A stretch of 64,000 nucleotides of DNA from Hexactinellida sp. DTS-2022 (Eukaryota > Porifera > Hexactinellida), in NCBI GenBank assembly GCA_028753945.1, contig JAPNXP010000008.1, forward strand, positions 3,100,001-3,164,000. Reading direction: 5' to 3'. Shown here piece after piece: positions 12,541 through 22,400 of this stretch (position 1 is its first letter; each line of letters starts with the position of its first letter). The notes beneath the pieces are model-generated. The model made no database searches, was not told the origin of the DNA, and was given only the letters and a program-made list of their open reading frames with translations. A program made the position numbers and the translations under genes.

Positions 12541-12760
12541 ATAACTAACCAAGGCAGTGATTTCAATACTGGGCCACTATACTATACATAGGCGTAGCAC
12601 GCGGTCCGGCTGGTCCGGCCATGGCCGGACCAGTTTTCATTTATTCTACTATATTATATAGGACGGTCCGGTTTTGGCCGGACCAATTTAACTGTTTGGC
12701 CGGAGATTTTTCAGAGCCGTGCGACGCCTGTGTATAGTGTAGTCGGCACAGTAAAAAGCC
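12541..12760. repeat. Dispersed copy of the short palindromic element, split by an insertion
   Basis: The left half (TAACTAACCAAGGCAGTGATT...ACTATACTATA) and right half (TATAGTGTAGTCGGCACAGTA) are the same family as 11155-11590. They are separated by the 146-bp element at 12587-12732. Confidence 0.82.
12587..12732. mobile_element. Small MITE with GGCCGGACC motifs and TATA target duplication
   Basis: Termini are inverted and imperfect: CATAGGCGTAGCACG left, CGTGCGACGCCTGTG right. TATA directly flanks both ends (12583-12586 and 12733-12736). Removing the element and one TATA restores the palindromic host repeat apart from one base. The interior holds GGTCCGGCCATGGCCGGACC-like palindromes as in 11917-12110. 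No coding capacity. Confidence 0.72.
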
Positions 12761-12792
12761 AAAAAAGCGGGAGAGAGTTGGCAACCCTGGTA

Positions 12793-12953
12793 CAGTGGAT
12801 GCCGGTTATAAGCACACCGTCGGGAACTGCATTTAAGGGCTTATAACCGGCATGTTCTTATAACCGACATAAATCTTACAGGGTACATGGTAACCGTTTT
12901 CCATTATATCCGATATGTTCTTATAACCAGTGTGCTTATATCGACATCTACTG
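12793..12953. mobile_element. TA-flanked MITE (pogo/Tc1-mariner-like)
   Basis: A 161-bp element with inverted ends CAGTGGATGCCGGTTATAAG and CTTATATCGACATCTACTG, flanked by TA at 12791-12792 and 12954-12955. TTATAACCG-type words repeat inside. The CAGT start and TA duplication fit the Tc1/mariner-pogo group. Non-coding. Confidence 0.72.
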
Positions 12954-13148
12954 TATTACTAAAGTTTGCTGTACACTATTGAGCTGGTATTTCTTTTTAG
13001 CTATTTTAGGTAGTGTCTCTTTTCAGGTATTAATTCTAGGTAGTACATATAGTATATAGTTTATAATTGTGCTGAAGTATTAAATATTAAATATGAATTA
13101 TTAAGTTAACACTTGTTTACTTGTTACTACGAGATTAGAGCGATCAGA

Positions 13149-13769
13149 TCAAACATTTTTTACACTTTTCGATAAATTCTTTTCTAATGTTTGTATATGA
13201 ATGACCTGAGCTTCCGCTAATAGGGTGAGCCTATCATCTCTCCCAAGTTGCCAGCGATAGAGTCTACCAATGTTTTGAACTATTGGGAGGGCTTCCTGAA
13301 TGATGGACAAGAGTTGTTTAGGTGGGATAACTGTAGCCAATAGTTCAGACATAGTTTCATTGTTATTTGTAATTGTATATTCGCTAACGTGAACCTGTGT
13401 CTTCCAGTGTTTTATCCAGGATTTCATATTTGCAATACTGTGTATGGTAGGTTTCTGATTCTTTGATGGATCAACGACATTAAGTAGACCCGCCTTTATT
13501 TCAGGAATCAAGGCATCAGCTCCATTTAGATCAAGCAATTCTTTATCACTCGATAGAGATTTTACCAGATTCACTGTTGGGATACATTGTATTTGTTCTA
13601 CCACTATGAATGGCAAGTCTACGTTTTGAGGTTCTTTGTCGTTTTTAACTTGGGAACATTTGTTAGAACTCCCATGCCCACCTCTTAACCAACTTTCCAC
13701 TTTTGTATTGACGGATTCACAGGATATTTTTGGTGAATTCTCCAATTCTTCCTTGTTTTCATTTTCCAT
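13149..13769 (-). CDS. Hypothetical protein, 206 aa
   Basis: A complete ATG-to-TGA reading frame with no visible interruption. I do not recognise the family. The first ~50 residues are polar and low in complexity (Glu, Asn, Lys, Ser). From about residue 54 the sequence looks folded and mostly helical, with alternating hydrophobic positions (for example LPFIVVEQIQCIP, SIANMKSWIKHWKTQ, LLATVIPPKQLLSIIQEA). It ends in a Lys/Ser-rich helix. No signal peptide, membrane segment or Cys/His metal site is visible. It stands alone between repeat blocks and shows no repeat character. It could be a single-exon gene or the main exon of a larger one; the frame and ATG in a repeat-rich, AT-rich region argue that it is real. 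Confidence 0.62.
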   Translation of the reverse strand: MENENKEELENSPKISCESVNTKVESWLRGGHGSSNKCSQVKNDKEPQNVDLPFIVVEQIQCIPTVNLVKSLSSDKELLDLNGADALIPEIKAGLLNVVDPSKNQKPTIHSIANMKSWIKHWKTQVHVSEYTITNNNETMSELLATVIPPKQLLSIIQEALPIVQNIGRLYRWQLGRDDRLTLLAEAQVIHIQTLEKNLSKSVKNV

Positions 13770-14109
13770 AATAACTACAAACTAAGAGTCTAATACGGTA
13801 ATACCCTTGAATTTGGAAATTATGTAAACGGCTATTTAAAATTATTAATTACTATATCTAAACTCTTGATTAATGTTAGCAAGATTGTACGTAGTTTATA
13901 TTACCAATTAATAACAATTCAACAGTCTCAAAGCTAGAATTTCCAGGAATTAAATCGTTTGTTTTATTTGGTTATATATTTATACGTAATAGCAGAAAAC
14001 TAGTACGTATTATTAATTATTGTCTATACCAGTACACCCTAGCTAATTCGAACCCTCGATAATTTATTAGAATAAAAATTTACCAAAAATATATTTAAAA
14101 TTTTTAATA
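13770..14109. other. AT-rich spacer, nothing recognised
   Basis: Unique-looking AT-rich sequence upstream of the 206-aa gene on its strand, so its promoter would lie here. No TATA box or other element can be supported. Confidence 0.4.
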
Positions 14110-14629
14110 TCTATACTATTAAAACACAAGCCTGGGTGTATATGTCTGTGTATATATAATATATATATATTTGATTGTATGTTACGAGTTGATTGAAGAA
14201 AGTGGACGGTTTCCAAATGTGATTTTTGGCATATAGGGGTAACTTTTGGCACCCGCCAACAAGTTGAGGTTTCCACTCAAAATTTCTCACACCTCGACAA
14301 CTTATGACGTCATTGTCACATTTCGTGACCTCTGAAAATTCACTTAATCGCGCCTAATAACCGCCCTCTAAGAGATAAAAATCTGAAAATTTAATAGAAC
14401 ATGTACATTAATGATGCGGACATGCTGGTCACACCAGATCGCCAATATGCTAACTCATTATCGCATGATGACGTAATCATTAAAATTTCATATTGTTAAA
14501 TTTGACTATTTAGGCCTATTTACGCTTTATAATCAATATTAGGAGTATATAAACCACACACCAACCGCGAAGCGGTTGGTGTGTGGTTGTGTTCTGCCGC
14601 GAAGCGACCTAGCAAGCGAAGCGCGCTAG
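14110..14629 (+). mobile_element. Helitron-like non-autonomous element, family A copy 1
   Basis: About 520 bp starting TCTATACTATTAAAACACAAG after an A and ending GCGCGCTAG before a T, the A|TC...CTAG|T pattern expected of Helitrons. Near the 3' end is a perfect hairpin, CCAACCGCGAAGCGGTTGG. The same sequence recurs at 49085-49588 and in pieces at 25580, 42345 and 43508. No Rep/helicase is encoded. Helitron is the best reading from termini, but a related Helentron class is possible. Confidence 0.62.
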
Positions 14630-14665
14630 TATTAAATATAGCTATATTATTATGGATTATAACTA

Positions 14666-15218
14666 ACGAGCCCTCCGGTCTCGGTCGCTTTGCTACGGAT
14701 CGGTGCTACGCACCTCAAGTTAACGGCCACTGTGCGGCCTTACTCCTCACCCTTCTGCCATGGAAAATGGTAGAAAGGGACGTTATATACAACCATTTCT
14801 ACCATTTTCCATAGTTTTAACTTGTTTACCAATAATACCCGTCAGAAGCTAACTTCTAGGTTGATTTTGAATTTTCATTAATTTGTTACCCATTTTGTGT
14901 AAACAACAACAAATATTAATATTATAAATTTTTAAACCCGAAATTCGTGTCTAGCATACCTGTTTACCTATAATACCCGTTGAAAGCTAACTTCTAGGTT
15001 GATTTTGAATTTTCATTAATTTGTTACCTATTTTGTGTAAACAACAACAACAACAAATATTCATATTACAAATTTATAAACGCGAAATTTGTATTCAGCA
15101 TACTTGTTTACCTATAATACCCGTTGAAAGCTAACTTCTAGGTTGATTTTGAATTTTCATTAATTTGTTTACCATTTTTGTGTAAACAACAACAACAAAT
15201 ATTCATCGAGATTTAATA
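14666..15218 (+). mobile_element. Minisatellite-bearing interspersed element, family C copy 1
   Basis: Head: ACGAGCCCTCCGGTCTCGG...GTTAACGGCC. A body of about three ~140-bp tandem units follows, with GTTTACCTATAATACCCGTT, AGCTAACTTCTAGGTTGATT and CAACAACAACAAATATT. It ends ATCGAGATTTAATAAT. This order (unique head, minisatellite core, short 3' tail) matches Helentron-associated/DINE-like elements. Other copies are at 34316, 45512 and, reversed, 47521. Confidence 0.65.
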
Positions 15219-15400
15219 ATACGAGCCCTTCGGTCTCGGTCGCTTCGCGACGGATCACTCTCTCACAAAAGTCGCTTCCGACTTTTGTTCGTTCGTGTTA
15301 GACACTACGCGATACAATTAACGGCCGCTTCGCGGCCTTTCCCTCCCCAAAAGCAATTACATTAATACTGAGTTTTAATAGCTCAATAAATTTCAGTTGC
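15219..15400 (+). mobile_element. Family C head, variant subfamily
   Basis: Starts ACGAGCCCTTCGGTCTCGG but continues with a different segment containing the hairpin AAAAGTCGCTTCCGACTTTT, before AATTAACGGCCGCTTCGCGG. It directly abuts copy 1. A similar head lies at 48205-48325. Confidence 0.55.
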
Positions 15401-15469
15401 ACGATAAGAAAGCTCGAATCAAAATAATACTAAAAGAAAAACAGGCAATAGAATAGACAAATGATTGAT

Positions 15470-15774
15470 TGGTTAAATAAATTAATTTTCAATCAATCAA
15501 ATTGGAGCCTCAGAAAATATTTCTATTATGCACAATCTATTTATACTAATTGATGAAATCTGCTAATCCATACTAACAACCCCTCGAATTTAATTGGCTA
15601 ACATATTTTGTCACCTTTAAATGTGAATATTTCTCTTCAAAAACCAATAGATCGTTGTCGCAGTACAAAATTACCCCTGTATACAAATTTTCAGCTTTCT
15701 AGGACTCGTAGTCTTTCCAATTAATTCTGGACAAACAAACAAACAAACACACAACAATTGCGCTTTTAATATAG

Positions 15775-15776
<2 letters not shown>
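15470..15776 (-). mobile_element. Interspersed repeat family B, reverse copy
   Basis: Reverse complement of sequences at 33040-33310 and 41905-42165: GTTTGTTTGTCCAGAATTAA, then AAAGACTACGAGTCC, TACAGGGGTAATTTTG and CTGAGGCTCC. It has the same TCTATAT...TTAATA start and TTTGTTTGTCC segment as the other Helitron-like families. Non-coding. Confidence 0.6.
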
Positions 15777-15823
<47 letters not shown>

Positions 15824-15842
15824 TAGATAGATAGATAGATTT
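15775..15842. repeat. (GATA)n microsatellite
   Basis: About 16 GATA repeats with one interruption, next to the family B terminus, which itself ends in TATCTATCT-like sequence. Confidence 0.92.
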
Positions 15843-16325
15843 GTCTCAGAAAGTATTTTAAATAGTGCAACAAACTAGATGTTTGTTCCGATTAAAAAGG
15901 TTTGAATAACCTCGCTTCGGATTAGCGAGGTCTCATTATATGGATGCATATAAAATATGTATTACTTCACTAATTGGAACAGGAAATTTGCACGAACACC
16001 GCTGTTCGGATTACCGGGGGTTTACTGTAAATCTGTAATTACCTTCACAATGTTCAAAGTATCAAAAGTAAATTAATAATGTCCTGACTTTATTAACAAT
16101 TATATAATTAATATATTTATTATTCTAGTAGACAAACCTATCATCAGAATTGTATAAAGAATTACAACGGGCTAAACATTTAGTTAACTAACATTGCGTA
16201 GTTCCTGGGAGCAAAGGCGTTAAGTTTAATATTTTTTCTTAAAAGTCTGGGGCCACTAGGGGCTGGGTGGCCATTGTCTTGTTACTTCAAATCCTTTATA
16301 AGCTGTGGTTCTTACGAATCCGGGG

Positions 16326-16392
16326 TATTTTACTGGCCGACTATACTAAGTGCCCAGTATTTAAAACACTACCTTGGTAACTTAGTTATTAT
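16326..16392 (-). repeat. Dispersed short palindromic element, reverse copy
   Basis: The reverse complement reads TAACTAAGTTACCAAGGTAG...AATACTGGGC..TTAGTATAGTCGGCCAGTA, a diverged stand-alone copy of the ~65-bp element seen in the satellite and at 12541. It is flanked by TTATTATTATTATTA. Confidence 0.66.
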
Positions 16393-16689
16393 TATTATTA
16401 TTATATTTAGTCCGTATTCTCTCCACAGAACAGAGTTTTATTAACTAAGAACTGAAATTTCAGGACAGGTATCTCATGAATTACAGATGTGCACCTTGGG
16501 GTCACAATTATTGATAATTCACATTTTATTCCAAAATGTGACAAAATCTTTAACCAATTAAATTCGAGGTTTGTCCCAGTATGGATTATCGAATAGCATT
16601 AAATTAATATAAAAGGATTTTCTATCAAAAATTGTTAATTAAGTGTGCATTATAGAATGCCTAACAGAGGCTGTAATTTAATTGGTCGA

Positions 16690-17714
16690 GAGTATATCAG
16701 GGATGTCGCCAAGGGGGCATAGGCAGGGACGTCGCCACGGGGGGGGCATAGGGGGGCAATGCCCCCCCTGGTAAAAACATTTTGTAACTATTTCATTCCT
16801 CTGATCATGGCCTTGCTCTGATCCATCCCTGTACGGCTACTACGATGCTCCAATTTCCCCTCTACATTTGCCAAGATCCCTGGACACCCAAATATTTTTC
16901 TCGCTCGCTCCGCTCGCTCGTCTAAGATGTAAATCTACACTTATACTAAAATGAATTACACTAACCAAATCTTTGAATTATGTTTGTCAAGATATACATG
17001 CGATCATGTTATTTAGTCTTATTCAGTTTGACATAAATCAAAATGATCACTTAGGAACGTAGAAAAATTTGAATTATATATAGAGAATACCTGTACGCTT
17101 GAATAGGGTGTTAATTTACACAAAACAAACTTCTACATTTAGGGTTTAGGCATTTTTAGGTATTATTCGACAGACAATCAATAATTTATCCAAACTAGTA
17201 ACTCATATACAAATTTATGACATCCCTGTACGTCTGGACAGAAAAACCGAAATACGTGTAGTTTAAATCCCTGTACGGTTGACAGGAATGGTCTGTTAGT
17301 AATCTAGTTGCGTATTATAGGATATTCCTAGTTATTTTGGCAATTTTGGTACTAACATCTAATCAACTGTTTTACAAACCCAATACACCTTGTACTTTAG
17401 ACATGTTACCTGTCAAAATTGACTTTGAACTGTCATTATAGCTAGTAGTTTTTAAGCTGTAGTATTGCCTAGGGTTGCAAAATTCTTGTTAAATTAATAA
17501 TGTTTTTATTTTTAAGGCTACATTTAATACTTTGCAGAACATTAAATTAAAAAGGTTCAACCTCATCGCCTAGTTTTTGGTAACGTCAACAACTAGATCT
17601 AACACCAATCTAGCTCACTTCGCGACTTTTTTTTTTAACTTTTGTACAATTTTTAATTGATAAAGGTCCCTAATTTATGTAGCAAATTTTTTAACTTGTA
17701 TTCTCATACGCTCT
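16690..17714. other. Spacer upstream of the transporter gene, with a G-rich transposon scar
   Basis: 16694-16775 holds CAGGGATGTCGCCAAGGGGG and a second CAGGGACGTCGCCACGGGGG, terminus-like words typical of hAT MITEs, but no matching right end was found. CCCTGTACGG recurs near 16820, 17085, 17220 and 17270. The rest is AT-rich with no gene. The SLC35B4 promoter must lie near the right end; no motif can be named. Confidence 0.4.
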
Positions 17715-18653
17715 ATGAAAGTTCTCCTTCTCTCCATCTCAGCAGTCCTCAGCTGTTGTTTCAATGTAATTGTGTTAGAACTGTTGCTAAAAGAAGACCC
17801 TAACATGGCTAACACCATGACATTCTGTCAGTTCCTATTTGTCTCACTAGTTCTATTCGCAACGCACTCTAGGTTTGGTTCCCGCCCCCTCTCTGTCGCC
17901 CCTATCTACCACGCAGTTATGGTGGCATTATTCTTCCTCTCAAATGTGGTCAACAATTGGGTATTCAAGTTTTACATCTCTCTGCCTTTGCACATGATCT
18001 TCCGCTCTGGCTCTCTGCTAGCTAACATGCTCCTGGGTGTGATACTCATGAACAAGCGGTACTCATCCATAAAATATTTCTCTGTTGTCATGGTAACAGT
18101 AGGTATTGCTATTGCAACGCTATCTACTGCTAAGATGGTACACAGCAATAGAGCGGGCAGTGACCAGGAAGCGGGGACTGAGTTCTCGGTGTGGCTATTA
18201 GGAATCCTTATGCTGGTATTTGCTCTAGTATCTTCTGCTCTGCTGGGTTTGACACAGGAAAAGTTCGTATCCAGATTTGGCAAGCACCCTCAGGAGGCTA
18301 TGTACATGTCCCACATACTGCCTCTCCCTGGGTTTGTCATATTCATTCCAGAGCTGCTAGCTAACTTCTCTAACTTCTCAAACTCAACCCCAATAGACAT
18401 GTACCTCCTCTCTTTCCCTAAGATGTGGATACTCATACTGTTGAATGCCTCTTCATCTTTTCTGTGCCTCAAGAGCATATTCTCGTTGACTACTGAAGCC
18501 CCGTCTCTCACAGTCACGTTGGTGGTCAGTCTCAGGAAATTTGTATCTCTGTTATTTTCAGTGCTGTACTTTAAAAATCCTTTCACTCTGTATCACTGGG
18601 TAGCTACTGTCTTGGTGTTCTCAGGCACTTTTCTATTCAGCTTGGTGGGGTAA
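17715..18653 (+). CDS. SLC35B4: UDP-xylose / UDP-N-acetylglucosamine transporter, SLC35B4 family
   Basis: A 312-aa multi-pass membrane protein of the nucleotide-sugar transporter family; known members exchange UDP-xylose and UDP-GlcNAc across Golgi/ER membranes for glycosylation. Recognised by SLC35B4 signatures: VVNNW near 78, PLHMIFRSGSLLANM at 91-105, KRYS..KY near 114-121, RFGKHPQEA near 187-195, and LTVTLVVSLRKFVSLLFS with NPFTLYHW at 265-295. About ten hydrophobic segments alternate with short loops. The ATG aligns with the family N-terminus. It is about 20 residues shorter than human and lacks the polar Lys-rich tail. The stop overlaps a good splice-donor sequence (GGG|GTAAGG at 18648-18655), so a short last exon may be missed. 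AFDN follows on the same strand. Confidence 0.93.
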   Translation: MKVLLLSISAVLSCCFNVIVLELLLKEDPNMANTMTFCQFLFVSLVLFATHSRFGSRPLSVAPIYHAVMVALFFLSNVVNNWVFKFYISLPLHMIFRSGSLLANMLLGVILMNKRYSSIKYFSVVMVTVGIAIATLSTAKMVHSNRAGSDQEAGTEFSVWLLGILMLVFALVSSALLGLTQEKFVSRFGKHPQEAMYMSHILPLPGFVIFIPELLANFSNFSNSTPIDMYLLSFPKMWILILLNASSSFLCLKSIFSLTTEAPSLTVTLVVSLRKFVSLLFSVLYFKNPFTLYHWVATVLVFSGTFLFSLVG

Positions 18654-19433
18654 GGAATAGCTTATGTTAAATCAAATATGAGTATTTTAAGTTATTAATT
18701 CACGGAGTGCTTTTTCAAAGACTGACTGTAGAGTAGCCAGTATCTTGTACTTCTTTCTGTATTACTTCATCTGTTATCAGATATCTTATCGTGCTACAGT
18801 ACTGAAGATAGAAGCTTCTTCCTACCCTAGCTACATTAATATAATAGAATTCTTCCCTGTCTACAGTCAAATGAATTGATATTTAGTTGTGAATAGACTT
18901 TAGCTTGTTTTAACAGCTAGTATATACGATTTATTGGCTGCTGCTTATGTTAATTAATTAATTAATAACAATATTCAGTTGTATCAGATCACCTTTTAAT
19001 TGAACATAGTATTTTTGAAATTTTTCTGGAGATTTTTTATTTTTTACACCATTATCACGTTTACTTGTGCAAATTATCTCTAAATATAATCATTGCCTAT
19101 GATAATCCACAATTATTATCTATTGTGAGATGAAAAACAATTTACCCGCAGATCTCATCTATTATACAGGGATCAAGGTGGATGTATTGCTCAATAGTCC
19201 GATCTTTTGAACTAATTACATTTCAAAGTATTCCTGCACCATCTTGCTTCTCTGATCCATTCGTACTAGCTACTATAAGTGTTCCAAGAAGCTAACTAGA
19301 ACTGATTATTTTTACAGAAATATACTCTCTTTACTCCCACTAAATAACAATATCATTATACGTAGTGTCTTACTATAATTGTAGGTATATATTAGGGTGT
19401 CTAGCTAATGCAGGAGAGAAATATTTTGAGTTA
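18654..19433. other. Intergenic region between SLC35B4 and AFDN
   Basis: About 780 bp of AT-rich sequence free of the repeat families around it. It should hold the 3' end of SLC35B4 (possibly a short last exon) and the start of AFDN. No canonical AATAAA signal stands out. An open frame runs in from 19365, upstream of the AFDN ATG, but has no ATG of its own. Confidence 0.4.
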
Positions 19434-22400
19434 ATGGACAAACCAAAAATAAAGTTAGGTACCCACATTCTAAATTCTGGGAACAACTGTGACGAAGAAC
19501 GAGCCCGTCTCTCCGAGATAATCTCCAAATGGAATCAAGAACGTTTCAAACTGTTCGAGATTTCTCTGCCGAACCATGTTCTTGAGTTCTCTGGAGTTGT
19601 TCGGTTCTTCTATAGAGACTCGAAGGGACCTTTCAACTCTAAATGTATTCAAGTCTCCAGCAAGGATACATGCCAGCACATGATAGAAATATTAGTAGAG
19701 AAGTTCCGACCGGACATGAAGATGCTGTCCAATCCTCAAGACTTCTCTCTCTGCGAGATATTTCCGGATGGGGAGCGGAGACTGCTCTCCCGAGAAGAGA
19801 AGCCGCTGCTCTCCCAGCTGAACTGGAACAGGGACGAGCGAGAGGGTTACTTCCTGCTGAGCCAGTCGTTATCGCCCCAGGGCCAGGGGCCTGAGGGCAG
19901 CACGGTGCAGGCGGGGAAGAAGGAGAAAGGCAAGAAGAAAAAGAGCAAACTGTCCATCAAGTTTCCGAAATCGTTTTACAAGACTTATCGCGTGGGTGGA
20001 GTTGAGGGACGAAGCAAATCTTCTACCCCTGCCCCCTCTTATCTACACACTCTCTCTGTAAACTCCAGCGTCGCGCAGCCCAGCTGCAGCTCCGACCGGA
20101 CTAGCGAGGTGTGCTCCCAGCTGCAGGGGATGCACCTCATGCGCACCCTCTCCAACCCCGAGGGGGTGCTCAGGAAGAGGAGGGAGCGGAAGCTTGAGCA
20201 GATTAGGAACGCTTTGAAGAACCCAGGGACAGCTCCAATTAAGATATACGCGGAGAACCTGATTCCAGAGGTCCCCTACAAGACTCTGCTGGTGAGTCCC
20301 GAGGACACGGCGCATGACGTCATCAGGTGCACGCTGGACAAGTACCACATGGAGCGAGATGACCCGTCTGACTACTGCCTGGTGCAGTACAGCATTCCAT
20401 CTGGCGCCAGCTGCGTAACCACCACGGGGCGGGACGAGTGCATCGTGGAGCCAGGGGACTACCCGCTGCACCGGTTCAGAGAGCACCAGGCCAACTTCCC
20501 GGGGGTCAGTGTCATATTCCAGCTACGCAAGATAGACCAAGCCATGCGACCCAAGATTATTCCCCAAGAGGTGCGGCCCCTGCCGCCCTCCGACTCCTAC
20601 CGGACCCGGTCCCACAAGAGGTCCGCCCTCCCCTGCCTGTTCCCCATGCGGGGCGGCAAGCCGGACAGGCAGCACCGCATCCAGCTTTGCGCTAACGACT
20701 TCCGACTGCTGGTGGGATCCCGCCGCGGGTTCAACCAGCGCGCGGACAAGTACATCGCGCTGGAGGGAGCGGACATTCTCCCCGAGCACTGCGTGGTGGA
20801 AGGCTATCGGGGGGTGTGCCGGCTGGTCCCTGCCTCCAGGAATGGCGCTGTGTACGTGGACAACAACCTCGTTCTCGAACCCACGCCACTCACCGCCACC
20901 TGCGTAGTTAGGTTCGGCAAGCACTACGACTTCCAGTTCTTCCTGCCAGAGACAGGCCCCGGGAGACCGGCCAACTTTCCCACTCACCCTCTGCGCGGCC
21001 TGGCGCCCAACAAGCCCGCGGAAACCGAGCGTCCCTCCTCAGTGCTGGAGAGCCGGCGCGAGAACATGGGTCTGCAGCGTGTGCTCAGCGACGGAGCCAT
21101 CAACGAGTTCTCCAGTCTGCAGAGACTCAGCCTACAGGACGACGCGCCCGAGACCATATTCATGTCGGACGGCAAGGTGATCTCTCTCTCCAACTACTCC
21201 AGCTCTAACATAGACGACTTCCTTCCAGAGGACCTACCTCGACCCCTCATCCCTCCCGCTCGGAACCCCCGCAGCAGCTCTCGAGTCAAGGAAGAGCCCC
21301 TCATCCTGCCCGCCACTCTGTCCTTCTCCCTGCATTCCATCTGCCACATCATAGACTGCTTCATCACCGAGGTTAAGTGCCACGAGGTGTCCTTCCAGCA
21401 GGCCCCGGCCTACGCCCTCTACATCTGCGTCCGTTCCTTCCTCAACGGAGACGCTCTCTGCGACGCGAGTCTCTCCGAGCGGCTGCAGGGCATGAAGGAG
21501 ATGCTCAGCTGCTCCGCGTCTCTGCTGAAAGCTACCGTGGCGCAGAGTAGACATATCCCTGGTCCTCTCGCCTTCTGGATCAATAACATCTCCGAGCTGC
21601 TGCACTTCCTGCGCAGAGACGGAGAGGTGTCCCCGCACTGCCCGGACGCGCTCGCCGCCCTCATGCAGCTGGCTGCCTACGCGTTCAGATCCCTCTCCGA
21701 GTCCGTCTGTAAGGAGGTGGAGCCTTATCTCTCCTCCCTCTTCTCCCCCGGCCCCGGCCCCGCGCTCCTGGAGACAGACCCAGAGCCGACCGAGTCCTTC
21801 CTGGAAATGCTCTGGAAACCCGGTGGCATCTCGTCCCGTCTTCCCAGCCAGGTCAGGAGCGCGCACAACCTGTTCGCTATACTCGACGCAGTGCACAGCC
21901 TCGTCAGCTGCTGTAACCTCAACAAGGAGATATCTCGCGACCTCTTCTTGCGGCTATTCCACTTTATCGGCAGCAGTCTCTTCAACGGCCTAATCAGTGA
22001 CCGGAGCCACACCTCCCCTCTCTCCCTCTCCGCTCTGAAGCCCAGACTGCAGCGACTGCTGAGCTGGACAGAGGAGAGGGGGGTCGGCGGAACCGCGGAG
22101 AGCAGCCTGTGCTGCTGTCTGCAGGCAGTGCGGCTGCTGGAGGAGTGTCGGTCGGCTGTAGACTATAAGAAGGCAATCGGGGAAGCTACTTTGCTCAATT
22201 CTATCCAAATAAAGACGTTCTTAGAGGCTATTCAGTCCGAGTCCTTCCTTCCACAAATCCAAGACTCGCCCACCCAGCCCCTTCTCCTGCAGACCAAGAT
22301 TTCCCGCCCATTTAAGCTGCCCGAGGCTGGCTACTCCTCTGAGACGCTGCTGGGTCTGCCGCACGGACTCAGAGAGTTCCTGGACCCGCCCATCCAGAAG

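Noticed and set aside
14666-14760. Family C head (CCCTTCGGTCTCGGTCG) as a tRNA-derived SINE or tRNA gene
   Set aside because: No A/B box pair or cloverleaf could be drawn; copies end in a minisatellite core, not an A-tail.
21234-21896. Long antisense ORFs over AFDN (such as 220 aa here and 172 aa at 22740-23258)
   Set aside because: Shadows of a G+C-rich sense gene whose domain order is unambiguous.
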